NCBI GenBank assembly: GCA_027352645.1
Contig: DAIEIL010000072.1
Location: forward strand, 1 to 26,158
Source: Rhodobiaceae bacterium
GTDB taxonomy: Bacteria > Pseudomonadota > Alphaproteobacteria > Parvibaculales > Parvibaculaceae
Length of the DNA stretch: 26,158 bases
Direction of reading: 5' to 3'
Under the pieces are notes generated by a model that was given only the letters and a program-made list of their open reading frames with translations, had not been told where the DNA came from and ran no database searches. The position numbers were made by a program, and so were the translations under genes. This document shows, piece after piece, positions 16,091 through 23,611 of the stretch (the stretch's first letter is position 1; the number at the start of each line of letters is the position of its first letter).

Positions 16091-16477
16091 TCAGCACTGG
16101 TCGGGGAAATAGGAGCGGCGTTCGATCTTGCCGTCGCTGAACCAGAGATAGACGGTCTTCTCGGCGTTGCAGTCGCCGCAGCCTTCCTCGGCGCTCACGC
16201 TGTAGCGCACAGGCACCCGCCAGCCGAAATGCTTGCCGAGCACGCCGATGTTGCAGGCCGCGACGGTCTCCGACGGCGGCAGCACGGTCAGCGTCCGGTT
16301 GGGATCTTTCAACGAGGCGCGGACCCAGTCCGCCGAGACCGCCTTGTAGTCCGCCGGCAAGGAACCGACGGTGTCCGGCGTGTTGAAACCCGCCGACGGC
16401 CCGAGCTGGGACGTACATCCCGCCAGCACCAGCGTCGCAACTGCAAGCGCCAGCCTGCCCCTCGTTATTCCCAGCAT
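16091..16477 (-). CDS. Small cysteine-rich lipoprotein, unknown function
   Basis: A 128-residue protein with a lipoprotein signal peptide: basic start MLGITRGR, hydrophobic core LALAVATLVL and lipobox LAGC with Cys21 as the lipidated residue. The mature part carries four more cysteines (75, 100, 103, 128), including a CGDC pair, which may form disulfides in the periplasm. Two aromatic stretches, GWRVPVRYSV and YLWFSDGKI, suggest a small beta-rich domain. I do not recognise a characterised family. It is convergent with the formate dehydrogenase gene and divergent from the cell wall hydrolase. The space between it and the hydrolase (about 200 bases) shows no clear promoter. Confidence 0.75.
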   Translation of the reverse strand: MLGITRGRLALAVATLVLAGCTSQLGPSAGFNTPDTVGSLPADYKAVSADWVRASLKDPNRTLTVLPPSETVAACNIGVLGKHFGWRVPVRYSVSAEEGCGDCNAEKTVYLWFSDGKIERRSYFPDQC

Positions 16478-16685
16478 ATGAATCGTCCCTCCGGCTCGGT
16501 GTGCGCGAGTTTATCCGCATCGGCGGCGGGGGCGCAAATGGCGGGACCGGGCCGTAACGGGGGAAATCCCTCCCCATTTTGCCCCGTGCCACCCTCAGTC
16601 CAATTTCTCGCCGCATTTCCCGGCTATCAGGACCGACCCTGGGGCGGCATAATCCGCCGCCATGCCGCACTGCCAAGGACTCCCT

Positions 16686-17276
16686 ATGCGCCGTCTCTTG
16701 ACCCTGCCCATGATTGCGATTGCCGCCACGGCGCTGGCGGCTTGCGCCTCGTCGCCCGCGCGCGAGATCGCGACCCCTGCGGAGCCGTTGATCTACACGC
16801 CCCGCGCTCACTCAGCACCCTACCCCTCATACGCACCGCCTCTCGTCGAGGTGCCCGACCTCCCGGTCCGGCAGCCGCTGCAACTGACGGCGAAGGATCG
16901 CACATGCCTTGTCGCGGTGATGTATTACGAGGCGCATGGCGAAGGCGAAAAGGGTATGGAGGCTGTCGGCCACGTCGTGCTCAATCGTCTGCACGAGAGG
17001 CCTGACGGCACCACCGTCTGCGACGTCGTCTATGAGAAGAAGCAATTCGGCTGGACCCGGCGCATCTCGCGCAAGAAGGTCGCCATCGGCAAGACGCATG
17101 GTTGGAAATCCGCAGCCGCCCTCGCCGACAAGCTCATCGCAGGCTACAGCGAGGACTCCACGCAAGGCGCGACGGCGTTCTACTCCGTCTTCGAATTCCA
17201 GGATGGCCCGCCCGAATGGGTGGAGAACGATGAAAAGACCGTCCAGATCGGCAACCACGTCTTCGTGGCGCCCTGA
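16686..17276 (+). CDS. Lipoprotein cell wall hydrolase, SleB/CwlJ type
   Basis: Peptidoglycan hydrolase of the SleB/CwlJ (Hydrolase_2) family, predicted to be an outer-membrane or periplasmic lipoprotein. Starting at the ATG at 16686 (AAGGA upstream) the protein has 196 residues with signal peptide MRRLLTLPMIAIAATAL and lipobox LAAC (Cys20). A Pro-rich linker (about 24-66) precedes the catalytic domain. The likely catalytic Glu82 is in VMYYEAHGEGEKGMEAVGHVVLNR-type context (positions 78-101), followed by KKQFGWT and the C-terminal IGNHVFVAP. The frame is open eight codons further upstream, but that start lacks a ribosome binding site and would spoil the signal peptide. Its stop lies five bases from that of the convergent crotonase gene. 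Confidence 0.85.
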   Translation: MRRLLTLPMIAIAATALAACASSPAREIATPAEPLIYTPRAHSAPYPSYAPPLVEVPDLPVRQPLQLTAKDRTCLVAVMYYEAHGEGEKGMEAVGHVVLNRLHERPDGTTVCDVVYEKKQFGWTRRISRKKVAIGKTHGWKSAAALADKLIAGYSEDSTQGATAFYSVFEFQDGPPEWVENDEKTVQIGNHVFVAP

Positions 17277-17281
17277 GCAGC

Positions 17282-18154
17282 TCACTCGCCCTTGAACACC
17301 GGCGCGCGCTTCTCGCGAAAAGCAGCAACGCCCTCGCGATAATCAGCGCTGTCATAGACCTTGCGGCGCATGTCCTGAATGCGCTCGAAGGTTTGGGCCG
17401 GAATGGGCACATAGTCGCTCATCACCCGGATCTGCTCCTTGATGACGGCCATGGCGAGCGGCGCCTTGCTCGCCATGCGACGCGCCATCTCCATCGTATA
17501 GGACTCGAGTTCGGCCTCCGGCAGCAGATGGTTGACGATGCCCCACTCGAGCGCCGTCTCGGCGTCGACGGGCGATGCTGTGAAGAAGAGTTCCTTGACC
17601 ACGTTGAGGCGCAGCCGCCCGATGAAATGCAGAAGTCCGGTCGTGTTGTAAGGCAGGCCCAGATTGACCGGCGTAATGGCGAAGGTTGCGGTGCCATCCG
17701 CAATCACCATGTCGCAACTCAAGACGAGGTCGAGCGCGCCGCCCCAGACCGATCCATGCACCATCGCGATGACCGGGCCGGGAAACAGGCGGACGGCGCG
17801 CAAGGTTTCTTCCATCGGGTCGGCATAGTTCAACGGGTCGAGGCCGCCGATCGGTAGCTCGCCGATATCGTGGCCTGCCGACCAGACCTTCTGGCCCGGC
17901 TCCGCGCGGATGATGACGACACGGGCCTTCGCATCGCCAAGGGCTTCGACCGCCTCGGTCAAGCCGTTCATCATCTCGTGCGTCAGCGCATTGCGCTTGC
18001 CCTGGTTGGCGAGCGTAACGATTCCGATATCGCCCACCCTCTCGGTCCGCACAAGCGGCGTTTCGGCGTAGCGTTGAGTGCGCAGATTATTTTCAGCCAT
18101 GAAAGTCGATGCCGTTCCGGTTTGCAAGATTTCTCGCCCGAAATGATCGCCCAT
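17282..18154 (-). CDS. scpB: Methylmalonyl-CoA decarboxylase-like enoyl-CoA hydratase family protein
   Basis: A crotonase-fold protein closely resembling E. coli ScpB/YgfG, which decarboxylates methylmalonyl-CoA to propionyl-CoA. Shared stretches include KVWSAGHDIGELPIGGLDPL, HGSVWGGALDLVLSCDMVIA, FAITPVNLGLPYN, KELFFTASPVDAE, KAPLAMAVIKEQIRV and FERIQDMRRKVYDS. The oxyanion-hole backbone segments (SAGHD and GSVWGG) are present. The protein has 290 residues against about 261 for ScpB because of an N-terminal extension. The ATG at 18154 has AGGGGG seven bases upstream; a second ATG at 18100 would give a family-like length but has no ribosome binding site. The usual sbm/argK/scpC partners are absent. 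It lies 40 bases behind the diguanylate cyclase stop. A related decarboxylase or hydratase activity cannot be excluded. Confidence 0.8.
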   Translation of the reverse strand: MGDHFGREILQTGTASTFMAENNLRTQRYAETPLVRTERVGDIGIVTLANQGKRNALTHEMMNGLTEAVEALGDAKARVVIIRAEPGQKVWSAGHDIGELPIGGLDPLNYADPMEETLRAVRLFPGPVIAMVHGSVWGGALDLVLSCDMVIADGTATFAITPVNLGLPYNTTGLLHFIGRLRLNVVKELFFTASPVDAETALEWGIVNHLLPEAELESYTMEMARRMASKAPLAMAVIKEQIRVMSDYVPIPAQTFERIQDMRRKVYDSADYREGVAAFREKRAPVFKGE

Positions 18155-18194
18155 GACTCAGCCCCCTGACCACTAAGGGAGACTACTTAAAGGG

Positions 18195-19235
18195 CTAGGT
18201 CGCAGCATCGCGGCCATCAATCAGACAAAGCGTGTCACGCCCGGCGGCCTTGGCCTGATACATCGCGTCGTCTACCCGCTTCAACGCATTTTCGCACGGT
18301 TCATCGGGATGAAGCTCGGTCACGCCCAGACTGACGGTGACCTTGGCCACTTCCGGAAATGCATAATCCGCGATCAATTTGCGGAGCCTCTCTGCCGCCT
18401 TCAATGCGTCGGCCGCCCGGCAATACGGCATCATCACCATGAACTCTTCGCCGCCCCAACGCGCCAGCATGTCGACGGCGCGCAGGTGAAGGCTGACCAG
18501 ATGAGCCAGCTCTACCAGGGTGCGGTCCCCCGCCAGATGTCCGAAACGATCGTTGATCGCCTTGAAGTGATCGATGTCGAACATGATGAGCGACACATGC
18601 TCATCATAGCGTCGCGCCCGCGCCATCTCACTCTCGACCATCTCTTCAAAGTGCCGCCGGTTCGCGATCCCGGTAAGCGCATCCGTTGTGGCCATTCTCT
18701 GGAGCTTCGCATTCGCCACGGCCAGAGCGCGATTGGAGGCCGCCAGTGCACGATTGGCCACCTCTGCCGCCGCTCTCGCTTGCTCCAGGCGCCGCTCATA
18801 ATGCTTGCGGTCGTTGATGTCTCGCGTCACGCCGACGATCTCGACAACCGAACCGTCCGAGCCGATCAACGGATAAGCGAGCACCTCCGTCCAGAATGTC
18901 GAACCGTCCTTCCGGTAATATTCTAGATCGCCCCGAAAGCTTTTCGGGCGTCGTCCCGTCTTCGCATCTTCATTCACTTCGGTCAGGTAGGCAGCCACCT
19001 TCAAGCCCGAATCCGTCGTCAGTATCTGATCCAGCGATTGTCCCATCGCCTCCTCAGAGGTCAGACCGCGAACCTTCTCGACGGCAGGACTGATGGACGT
19101 AATGTGACCGTCGAGCGCCATTGTCCAGATCACATCGCTCGCGCTATCGGCAAGAAAGCGGTGGCGAAGCTCGCTGAGCCTCAGCCTTTCCTCCGCCTCC
19201 TTGCCCTCACTCGACTCGGTATAACTATCGACCAT
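18195..19235 (-). CDS. PAS-GGDEF diguanylate cyclase
   Basis: Predicted to make cyclic di-GMP from two GTP in response to a signal sensed by one PAS domain. From the ATG at 19235 (346 residues) there is a PAS/PAC domain (about 25-145, SASDVIWTMALDGHITSISPA to EIVGVTRDI), an Ala-rich coiled-coil linker (about 147-180) and a GGDEF domain. The active-site loop is GGEEF (261-265), with the metal-binding FDID at 219-222. An RxxD inhibitory site (RAVD, 252-255) lies five residues before GGEEF, so product feedback is likely. No membrane segment is seen, so it is cytoplasmic. The frame is open to 19445, but that extension is A/T-richer, has no recognisable domain and is probably untranslated. The ribosome binding site at 19235 is weak. 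Confidence 0.85.
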   Translation of the reverse strand: MVDSYTESSEGKEAEERLRLSELRHRFLADSASDVIWTMALDGHITSISPAVEKVRGLTSEEAMGQSLDQILTTDSGLKVAAYLTEVNEDAKTGRRPKSFRGDLEYYRKDGSTFWTEVLAYPLIGSDGSVVEIVGVTRDINDRKHYERRLEQARAAAEVANRALAASNRALAVANAKLQRMATTDALTGIANRRHFEEMVESEMARARRYDEHVSLIMFDIDHFKAINDRFGHLAGDRTLVELAHLVSLHLRAVDMLARWGGEEFMVMMPYCRAADALKAAERLRKLIADYAFPEVAKVTVSLGVTELHPDEPCENALKRVDDAMYQAKAAGRDTLCLIDGRDAAT

Positions 19236-20088
19236 CACAACTCTGCCGCAAGTGATACGTATATTCCCTGTACAGATCAACTTGAAATGATTGTCCTGTC
19301 GGAGACATTCGGATATCGGAAAAATTTCGCCTCGCGTAACGCTCGGTGGACTATCCAGAAATCGTTCAAGCGTACTCTGTATTACAACAAAAGATAGATA
19401 AGCAAGCCGTGCTCTTCCAGTCTGCGCGTCCCTCTGCCGCAGCAACTAAGCTGCATGATCGCCACGCAAAAATTGAACAATTCATTTTTTACATTCGCTT
19501 TTCGACGTTTCGTTTTACCTCCTCATTCGAGCCTTCCATATCAAGCACCACTCGGATATCGAGCGTCGAAAAAGAGGCGACAAGCAGAGATAAATCACAA
19601 GTACAAGCATTCGATGCCATCGACCGCTTACGCCACATCGTCAAATGTGGATCACCGCGCCACGCACTTCGCATGGCTTGACACGGCTCGATCATGGGAA
19701 CACAGACGGTTCAGTTTACTTAGCGAGCGAGCGCGGGAGAGCGATCCAGTCTCTCGGTAAATTGATCCGTTCAGCGATTGTTTCAGACACGTTGGAGCGC
19801 CGCCGCGCGGAGCGTCATCCGCACAGGCCACGAAAGTTGCGATCGAAGTCGTCGAACAGCAGCGAACCCTGCGTGGGGGAGGCTCTCGGCGAGTTGAGGG
19901 GGCGCGGCTTTGTCCTGCGCCTGCGCCCGGCCCTGCCGACGAGCGACCCGGCAAGCTCACAGCCCGCCCGACCCGGCGTGCGGCCAGACGAGCGGGAAAC
20001 ACATTCAGGACAAGGGAGGTCGAATCCGGGCCAACAGGGCCGGGAAGTCAAAATAAGCCAGAACTATCAATGGCTTGCAAAAGGGGAA
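19236..20088. other. Gene-poor stretch between diguanylate cyclase and tRNA-Ser
   Basis: About 850 bases without a supportable gene. The left two thirds is visibly lower in G+C than the rest of the window, and codon bias in all frames looks random. The first part should hold the promoter of the diguanylate cyclase on the minus strand. A 6-bp inverted repeat CCACAT-cgtcaa-ATGTGG lies at 19633-19650. The right end, toward the tRNA, returns to high G+C. No insertion sequence ends, integrase remnant or clear tRNA 3'-end duplication was seen. Confidence 0.6.
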
Positions 20089-20181
20089 TGGCGGAGAGGA
20101 TGGGATTCGAACCCACGATACGGCTTTTGACCGTATAACGGTTTAGCAAACCGCCGCCTTCAGCCTCTCGGCCACCTCTCC
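20089..20181 (-). tRNA. tRNA-Ser (anticodon GCU)
   Basis: Minus-strand tRNA with acceptor arm GGAGAGG (20181-20175) pairing with CCTCTCC (20099-20093), discriminator G and an encoded CCA end (20091-20089). It has a long class II variable arm (ATACGG-tcaaaag-CCGTAT), T-loop GGTTCGAATCC, and anticodon loop TTTGCTAAA whose GCT (20147-20145) reads AGC and AGU serine codons. The length, 93 bases with CCA, fits tRNA-Ser. No second tRNA is adjacent. Confidence 0.96.
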
Positions 20182-20269
20182 GTAGGCCCGTGTATGCCCA
20201 AGATTGCCGTTTGCTTCAAGGGCGAAGTCCCTTTCTTGGGGCTTTCGGGCATGAAAAAACGCGGAAATC

Positions 20270-21127
20270 TTATCCGTGGTAGCGGATCAGCCCTTCCTGG
20301 GCCACCGAAGCGACAAGCCGCCCGTCCCGCGTGTAGATGCTGCCCCGATTGAGGCCCCTCGCACCGGATGCGCTGGGGCTATCCTGCGTATAGAGCATCC
20401 ATTCGTTGATGCTGAACGGCTGGTGGAACCACATCGCATGGTCGAGGCTCGCCGATTGCAGCTTGCCCGAAACCCAGCTCACGCCATGCGGCCGGACACA
20501 GGTATCGAGCAGCGTCATGTCGGAGGCATAGGCAAGGATGCACTGGTTGAGCGCGATATCGTTGCCGATCTCCTTGCGCGCGCGGACCCAGACATGCTGC
20601 ACCGGCTCCATCGGCGCCGGGTCGATATAGTGCTGCGGATTGACCGGTCGAATCTCGATCGGGCGCGGACGCGCAAAATGCTTCTGGATCGCTTCGGGCA
20701 GCTGGCTTTCAATCGCCTTCCTCAACTCGCGCTCGCTCGGCAAGTCTTCGGGCATCGGCACGTCGGGCATGGTCGACTGATGTTCGAATCCCTGCTCCGG
20801 CGTCTGGAACGAGGCGGCGAGATTGAAGATCTGCTTGCCGTGCTGGATGGCAACGACGCGTCGCGTCGTGAAGCTCTTGCCGTCGCGCGAGCGATCGACC
20901 TCATAGACGATCGGAATCTTCGGATCGCCGGGCCTTATGAAATAGGCGTGGAGCGAATGGCACACGCGGTCCTCGACCGTGCGATAGGCCGCGACCAGCG
21001 CCTGCCCGATCACCTGCCCGCCAAAAACGCGCTGCCAGCTCGAGTCGGGGCTGTGACCCCGGAAAAGGTTCACCTCGATCTGCTCGAGGTTGAGTAACTG
21101 GATGAGGTCTTCCACCGCGTCGGCCAT
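20270..21127 (-). CDS. tesB: Acyl-CoA thioesterase II
   Basis: Hydrolyses acyl-CoA to free fatty acid and CoA; a double-hotdog cytoplasmic enzyme. The 285-residue protein aligns along its length with E. coli TesB: LLNLEQIEVNLFRG, RVFGGQVIGQAL, HSLHAYFIRPGDP, RSRDGKSFTTRRV, LDHAMWFHQPF and VASVAQEGLIR. Counted from the first of two adjacent ATGs, Asp204, Ser228 and Gln278 stand where TesB has its D/T/Q catalytic triad, a conservative Thr-to-Ser change. AGGAG is five bases from the second ATG (21127) but only two from the first (21130), so the second is preferred. It starts the minus-strand set downstream of the Sel1 gene, but the 81-base gap gives no clear operon signal. Confidence 0.95.
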   Translation of the reverse strand: MADAVEDLIQLLNLEQIEVNLFRGHSPDSSWQRVFGGQVIGQALVAAYRTVEDRVCHSLHAYFIRPGDPKIPIVYEVDRSRDGKSFTTRRVVAIQHGKQIFNLAASFQTPEQGFEHQSTMPDVPMPEDLPSERELRKAIESQLPEAIQKHFARPRPIEIRPVNPQHYIDPAPMEPVQHVWVRARKEIGNDIALNQCILAYASDMTLLDTCVRPHGVSWVSGKLQSASLDHAMWFHQPFSINEWMLYTQDSPSASGARGLNRGSIYTRDGRLVASVAQEGLIRYHG

Positions 21128-21208
21128 CATCGCTCCTGTCGCATCGCGTTTCGCGCGAACATAGAACGCAAGCCGCCGCCTGTCACCCCGCTCAAGGACG
21201 AGCGAAGA

Positions 21209-21478
21209 TCAGTGCGTGGCGAGCCACTCACGCGCCTGGCGCTGCGCCTCGGCGACTTCAGCCGGAGCCATCTCGCGTGCGAGATCGGCACGGCAGGACC
21301 GGGCCGCGTCGCTGCCGCGCATGGCGGCCAGGTTGAACCATTTATGCGCCGTAACGAGATCGACCTCGACGCCGTTACCGGTCGAATAGATCAATCCCAG
21401 TTCATAGAGCGCGTCGCACTTGCCGCCTTCCGACGCAAGTTCGCTTTCCTGAAGCGCTTCGTGCTGCATGCGAGCCAT
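21209..21478 (-). CDS. Small Sel1-repeat protein
   Basis: An 89-residue protein starting at MARMQHEALQESELASEG. It carries one Sel1-like (TPR-like) helical repeat, ALYELGLIYSTGNGVEVDLV, followed by AHKWFNLAAMRGS, and a C-terminal helix AEVAEAQRQAREWL. From memory, near-identical short proteins are widespread in Rhizobiales; their function is unknown, and Sel1 repeats usually mediate protein contacts. The frame is open to 21574, but the ATG at 21478 has GAGG six bases upstream and matches the conserved start. No signal peptide, so it is probably cytoplasmic. Confidence 0.85.
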   Translation of the reverse strand: MARMQHEALQESELASEGGKCDALYELGLIYSTGNGVEVDLVTAHKWFNLAAMRGSDAARSCRADLAREMAPAEVAEAQRQAREWLATH

Positions 21479-21655
21479 TGCCCACCTCTTCCCAAAGTGG
21501 CGGCTCGTCTGATTCAAAAACCGATCAGCGCCGCCCGTCAGCCGCAAGGAATTCCTTGCCCCTGTGGAAAGCATTTCATCGCTACGCTGAAAAAATGGTT
21601 AATGCGCCATTTGCCATATGCGCATAATTTCCGATTTTGGGAAAAGCCTGCCCGG

Positions 21656-22291
21656 TCAGCCGAGTTTGGGCACCGCCATGCCGCGCTGAACGGCGGGCCG
21701 CGCCGCCACCTCGGCGAGCCAGCGCCGGGTGTTCGCCGCCTCGCCCACCATCTCGGGCTTCGCCGCTGCGATGAGGTCGATCGCGGGCGCAACCCACGGA
21801 TAGGTGATGATGTCCGCCACCGAATAATCGCCGCCGAGAAAGCGCGCCTCACCGAGGCGCTTGTCCATCACGCCGATGAGACGCGCTGCTTCCGTCGCAT
21901 AGCGGTCTATCGCATAGGGGATCTTTTCCGGCGCCGCATTGATGAAGTGATTGAGCTGCCCGAACATCGGCCCGACGCCGCCCATCTGCCACATCAGCCA
22001 TTCGAGCGCCTGGGCGCGCTGGCGCCCCTTCGGCGCGAGGAACTTGCCGGTCTTTTCCGCGAGATAGATGAGGATCGCGCCGGACTCGAAAACGGCGAGC
22101 GGCCCGCCATCGCCTTCCTGATCCACAATCGCGGGAATGCGGTTATTGGGGCTGATCTTCAGAAATTCGGGAGTGAACTGCTCGCCCTTGCCGATGTTGA
22201 CGGCATGCACCGTGTAGTCGAGGCCGCACTCCTCCAGCATGATGGAGACCTTGCGCCCGTTCGGCGTCGTCCATGTATAGAGGTCGATCAA
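21656..22291 (-). CDS. yfcG: YfcG-like (Nu-class) glutathione transferase / disulfide oxidoreductase
   Basis: Cytosolic glutathione transferase of 211 residues resembling E. coli YfcG, which reduces disulfides and organic hydroperoxides with glutathione. The thioredoxin-like N-domain has the TTPNGRKVSI glutathione-site motif (Thr and Asn near residues 8-11), PNNRIPAIVD and FESGAILIYLAEKTG. The C-terminal helical domain has WLMWQMGGVGPMFGQ, KIPYAIDRY and GGDYSVADI. The start is a TTG: it gives exactly the family N-terminus (MIDLY), has GGAGG six bases upstream, and an in-frame TAG four codons before it rules out an earlier start. A paralogue lies about 500 bases upstream on the same strand. 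Confidence 0.92.
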   Translation of the reverse strand: MIDLYTWTTPNGRKVSIMLEECGLDYTVHAVNIGKGEQFTPEFLKISPNNRIPAIVDQEGDGGPLAVFESGAILIYLAEKTGKFLAPKGRQRAQALEWLMWQMGGVGPMFGQLNHFINAAPEKIPYAIDRYATEAARLIGVMDKRLGEARFLGGDYSVADIITYPWVAPAIDLIAAAKPEMVGEAANTRRWLAEVAARPAVQRGMAVPKLG

Positions 22292-22325
22292 CCCGCGCCT
22301 CCCCTACTGAAATGCGTCGCGCCGC

Positions 22326-22682
22326 TCAATATTCCGCCGTCACTTCCACGTGATGGTGGCGATGGCGCGAGCAAACATAGGGGTCGAGCACGTAGTCGCC
22401 GGCGGCGAGCTTTAACCCCACCGCCTGCTGAGGATCGAGGAAATTCGCCACCTCAACGCCCTTGGCGTTGCGGATCGCGAAGCCATAGGTGCCGTCCATG
22501 ACGCGCGTAATCTTGCCATCCCGCGGCAGCGAAAGACCTGCGCCCCACTCGGTCTGAGTGTGATACTTGTCCTTCATGACCAGCGTACCGGTGCCCGTCA
22601 CCTCAGCCGCCTGCGATGCGCCGCTGGCCAGACAGATGCCGAGAACCAAAGCTCCGGCAAGCCTCATCACACGATCATTCAT
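22326..22682 (-). CDS. Small secreted protein with C-terminal Cys/His cluster, unknown function
   Basis: From the ATG at 22682 (GGAGG upstream) a 118-residue protein with a Sec signal peptide (MRLAGALVLGICLASGASQAA, cleavage before EV). The mature part of about 91 residues is predicted beta-rich and ends in YVCSRHRHHHVEVTAEY, a tight Cys104/His107/His109-111 cluster that could bind a metal ion. I recognise no characterised family. An ATG at 22667 would give a shorter signal peptide and is possible. The frame continues upstream to 22775 without signal-like sequence and is not preferred. It lies between two paralogous glutathione transferase genes, all on the minus strand, with 34 bases to the downstream one. 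Confidence 0.75.
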   Translation of the reverse strand: MNDRVMRLAGALVLGICLASGASQAAEVTGTGTLVMKDKYHTQTEWGAGLSLPRDGKITRVMDGTYGFAIRNAKGVEVANFLDPQQAVGLKLAAGDYVLDPYVCSRHRHHHVEVTAEY

Positions 22683-22819
22683 CGGATACCGTCCTCCGCG
22701 CGGGGCGCTCGCCCGCGGCGAAGCGCCGAAGAGCAAGCCCAGAAAGGCAAACAGCGTGCCCGAATTACCGGACACGCTGCAAGTTTAGCATAAGCGGGAC
22801 GCAGCGTAAGCGCGGCCCT

Positions 22820-23608
22820 TTATTGTGCGCGTTGCCCGAACAGAATCTTCCGAGCCTGTTCGGCTTCTTTGGTCTTGTCCCCAAGTGTGCCCTGGCGCAA
22901 TTCGCGACCAAGGGAGAAGCCTCTCTTGACGGCCGGTCGGGCGCCAACCCGCTCGAACCAGTCTTTGAGGCGGGGAAAGTCTTCAAGCTGCTGACCCTGG
23001 TTCTTGTAAGGTACGACCCAGCACCAGCACGCTATGTCTGCAATCGAGTATCGCCCGGCGAGATAATCGCGATCCTTGAGGCGCCTGTTCATGACGCCAT
23101 AGAGCCGGTTCACCTCGTTCGTGTAGCGGTCGATCGCATAAGGGATCTTCTCTTGTGCATACTGCCGGAAATGATGGGCTTGGCCCGCCATGGGGCCAAG
23201 CCCAGCCATCTGCCAGAACAGCCATTGGTCGACCTCAACTCTCTGCCGCTCACTCGCCGGGTAAAACTTCCCCGTCTTGCGGCCGAGATATTGAAGGATT
23301 GCCCCCGACTCGAAAATCGAGATCGGTTTTCCCCCTGGACCATCCGGGTCCACGATGGCTGGCATCCGATTGTTCGGCGCTATCCTCAGAAAGGACGGCT
23401 TGAACTGGTCGCCAACTCCGATATTCACCGGCCTGACCACATAGGGCAGCCTGCATTCTTCCAGCATGATCGATATCTTCCAGCCGTTTGGCGTCGGCCA
23501 GTAATAGAGATCGATCGGCTTCGGCCCACCCCGCGCCGCGGGAGAGGCCTTCCTGGTTGAGCGCTTGCCTGCCGCAGAAGGCGCGGCAGGCCGGCGATTA
23601 CCGGTCAC
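22820..23608 (-). CDS. Second YfcG/YghU-like glutathione transferase with basic N-terminal tail
   Basis: A 262-residue glutathione transferase homologous to the one at 21656-22291. It has PTPNGWKISIMLEEC, APNNRMPAIVD, FESGAILQYLGRKTG, WLFWQMAGLGPMAGQ, KIPYAIDRYTNEVNRLYGV and RYSIADIACW. It differs by about 30 extra N-terminal residues rich in Arg, Lys, Ala and Pro (RRPAAPSAAGKRSTRKA and on to GGPK) before the fold starts at IDLYYW, and by a C-terminal tail of about 30 charged residues. The only usable start is a GTG at 23608 with a poor ribosome binding site. An in-frame TGA, the stop of the histone-like gene, lies two codons upstream, so it is probably translated by coupling to that gene. 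Disulfide or peroxide reduction with glutathione is inferred from the family. Confidence 0.87.
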   Translation of the reverse strand: MTGNRRPAAPSAAGKRSTRKASPAARGGPKPIDLYYWPTPNGWKISIMLEECRLPYVVRPVNIGVGDQFKPSFLRIAPNNRMPAIVDPDGPGGKPISIFESGAILQYLGRKTGKFYPASERQRVEVDQWLFWQMAGLGPMAGQAHHFRQYAQEKIPYAIDRYTNEVNRLYGVMNRRLKDRDYLAGRYSIADIACWCWVVPYKNQGQQLEDFPRLKDWFERVGARPAVKRGFSLGRELRQGTLGDKTKEAEQARKILFGQRAQ

Positions 23609-23611
23609 AAA

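Noticed and set aside
20015..20035. GGTCGAATCC-like string resembling a tRNA T-loop, possible att remnant
   Set aside because: It is on the opposite strand from the tRNA, only about ten bases match, and no acceptor-stem match or integrase accompanies it.
19645..20130. 161-codon plus-strand frame running into the tRNA
   Set aside because: It reads through the antisense strand of tRNA-Ser (giving the familiar WDSNPRYGF) and has no codon bias or domain.
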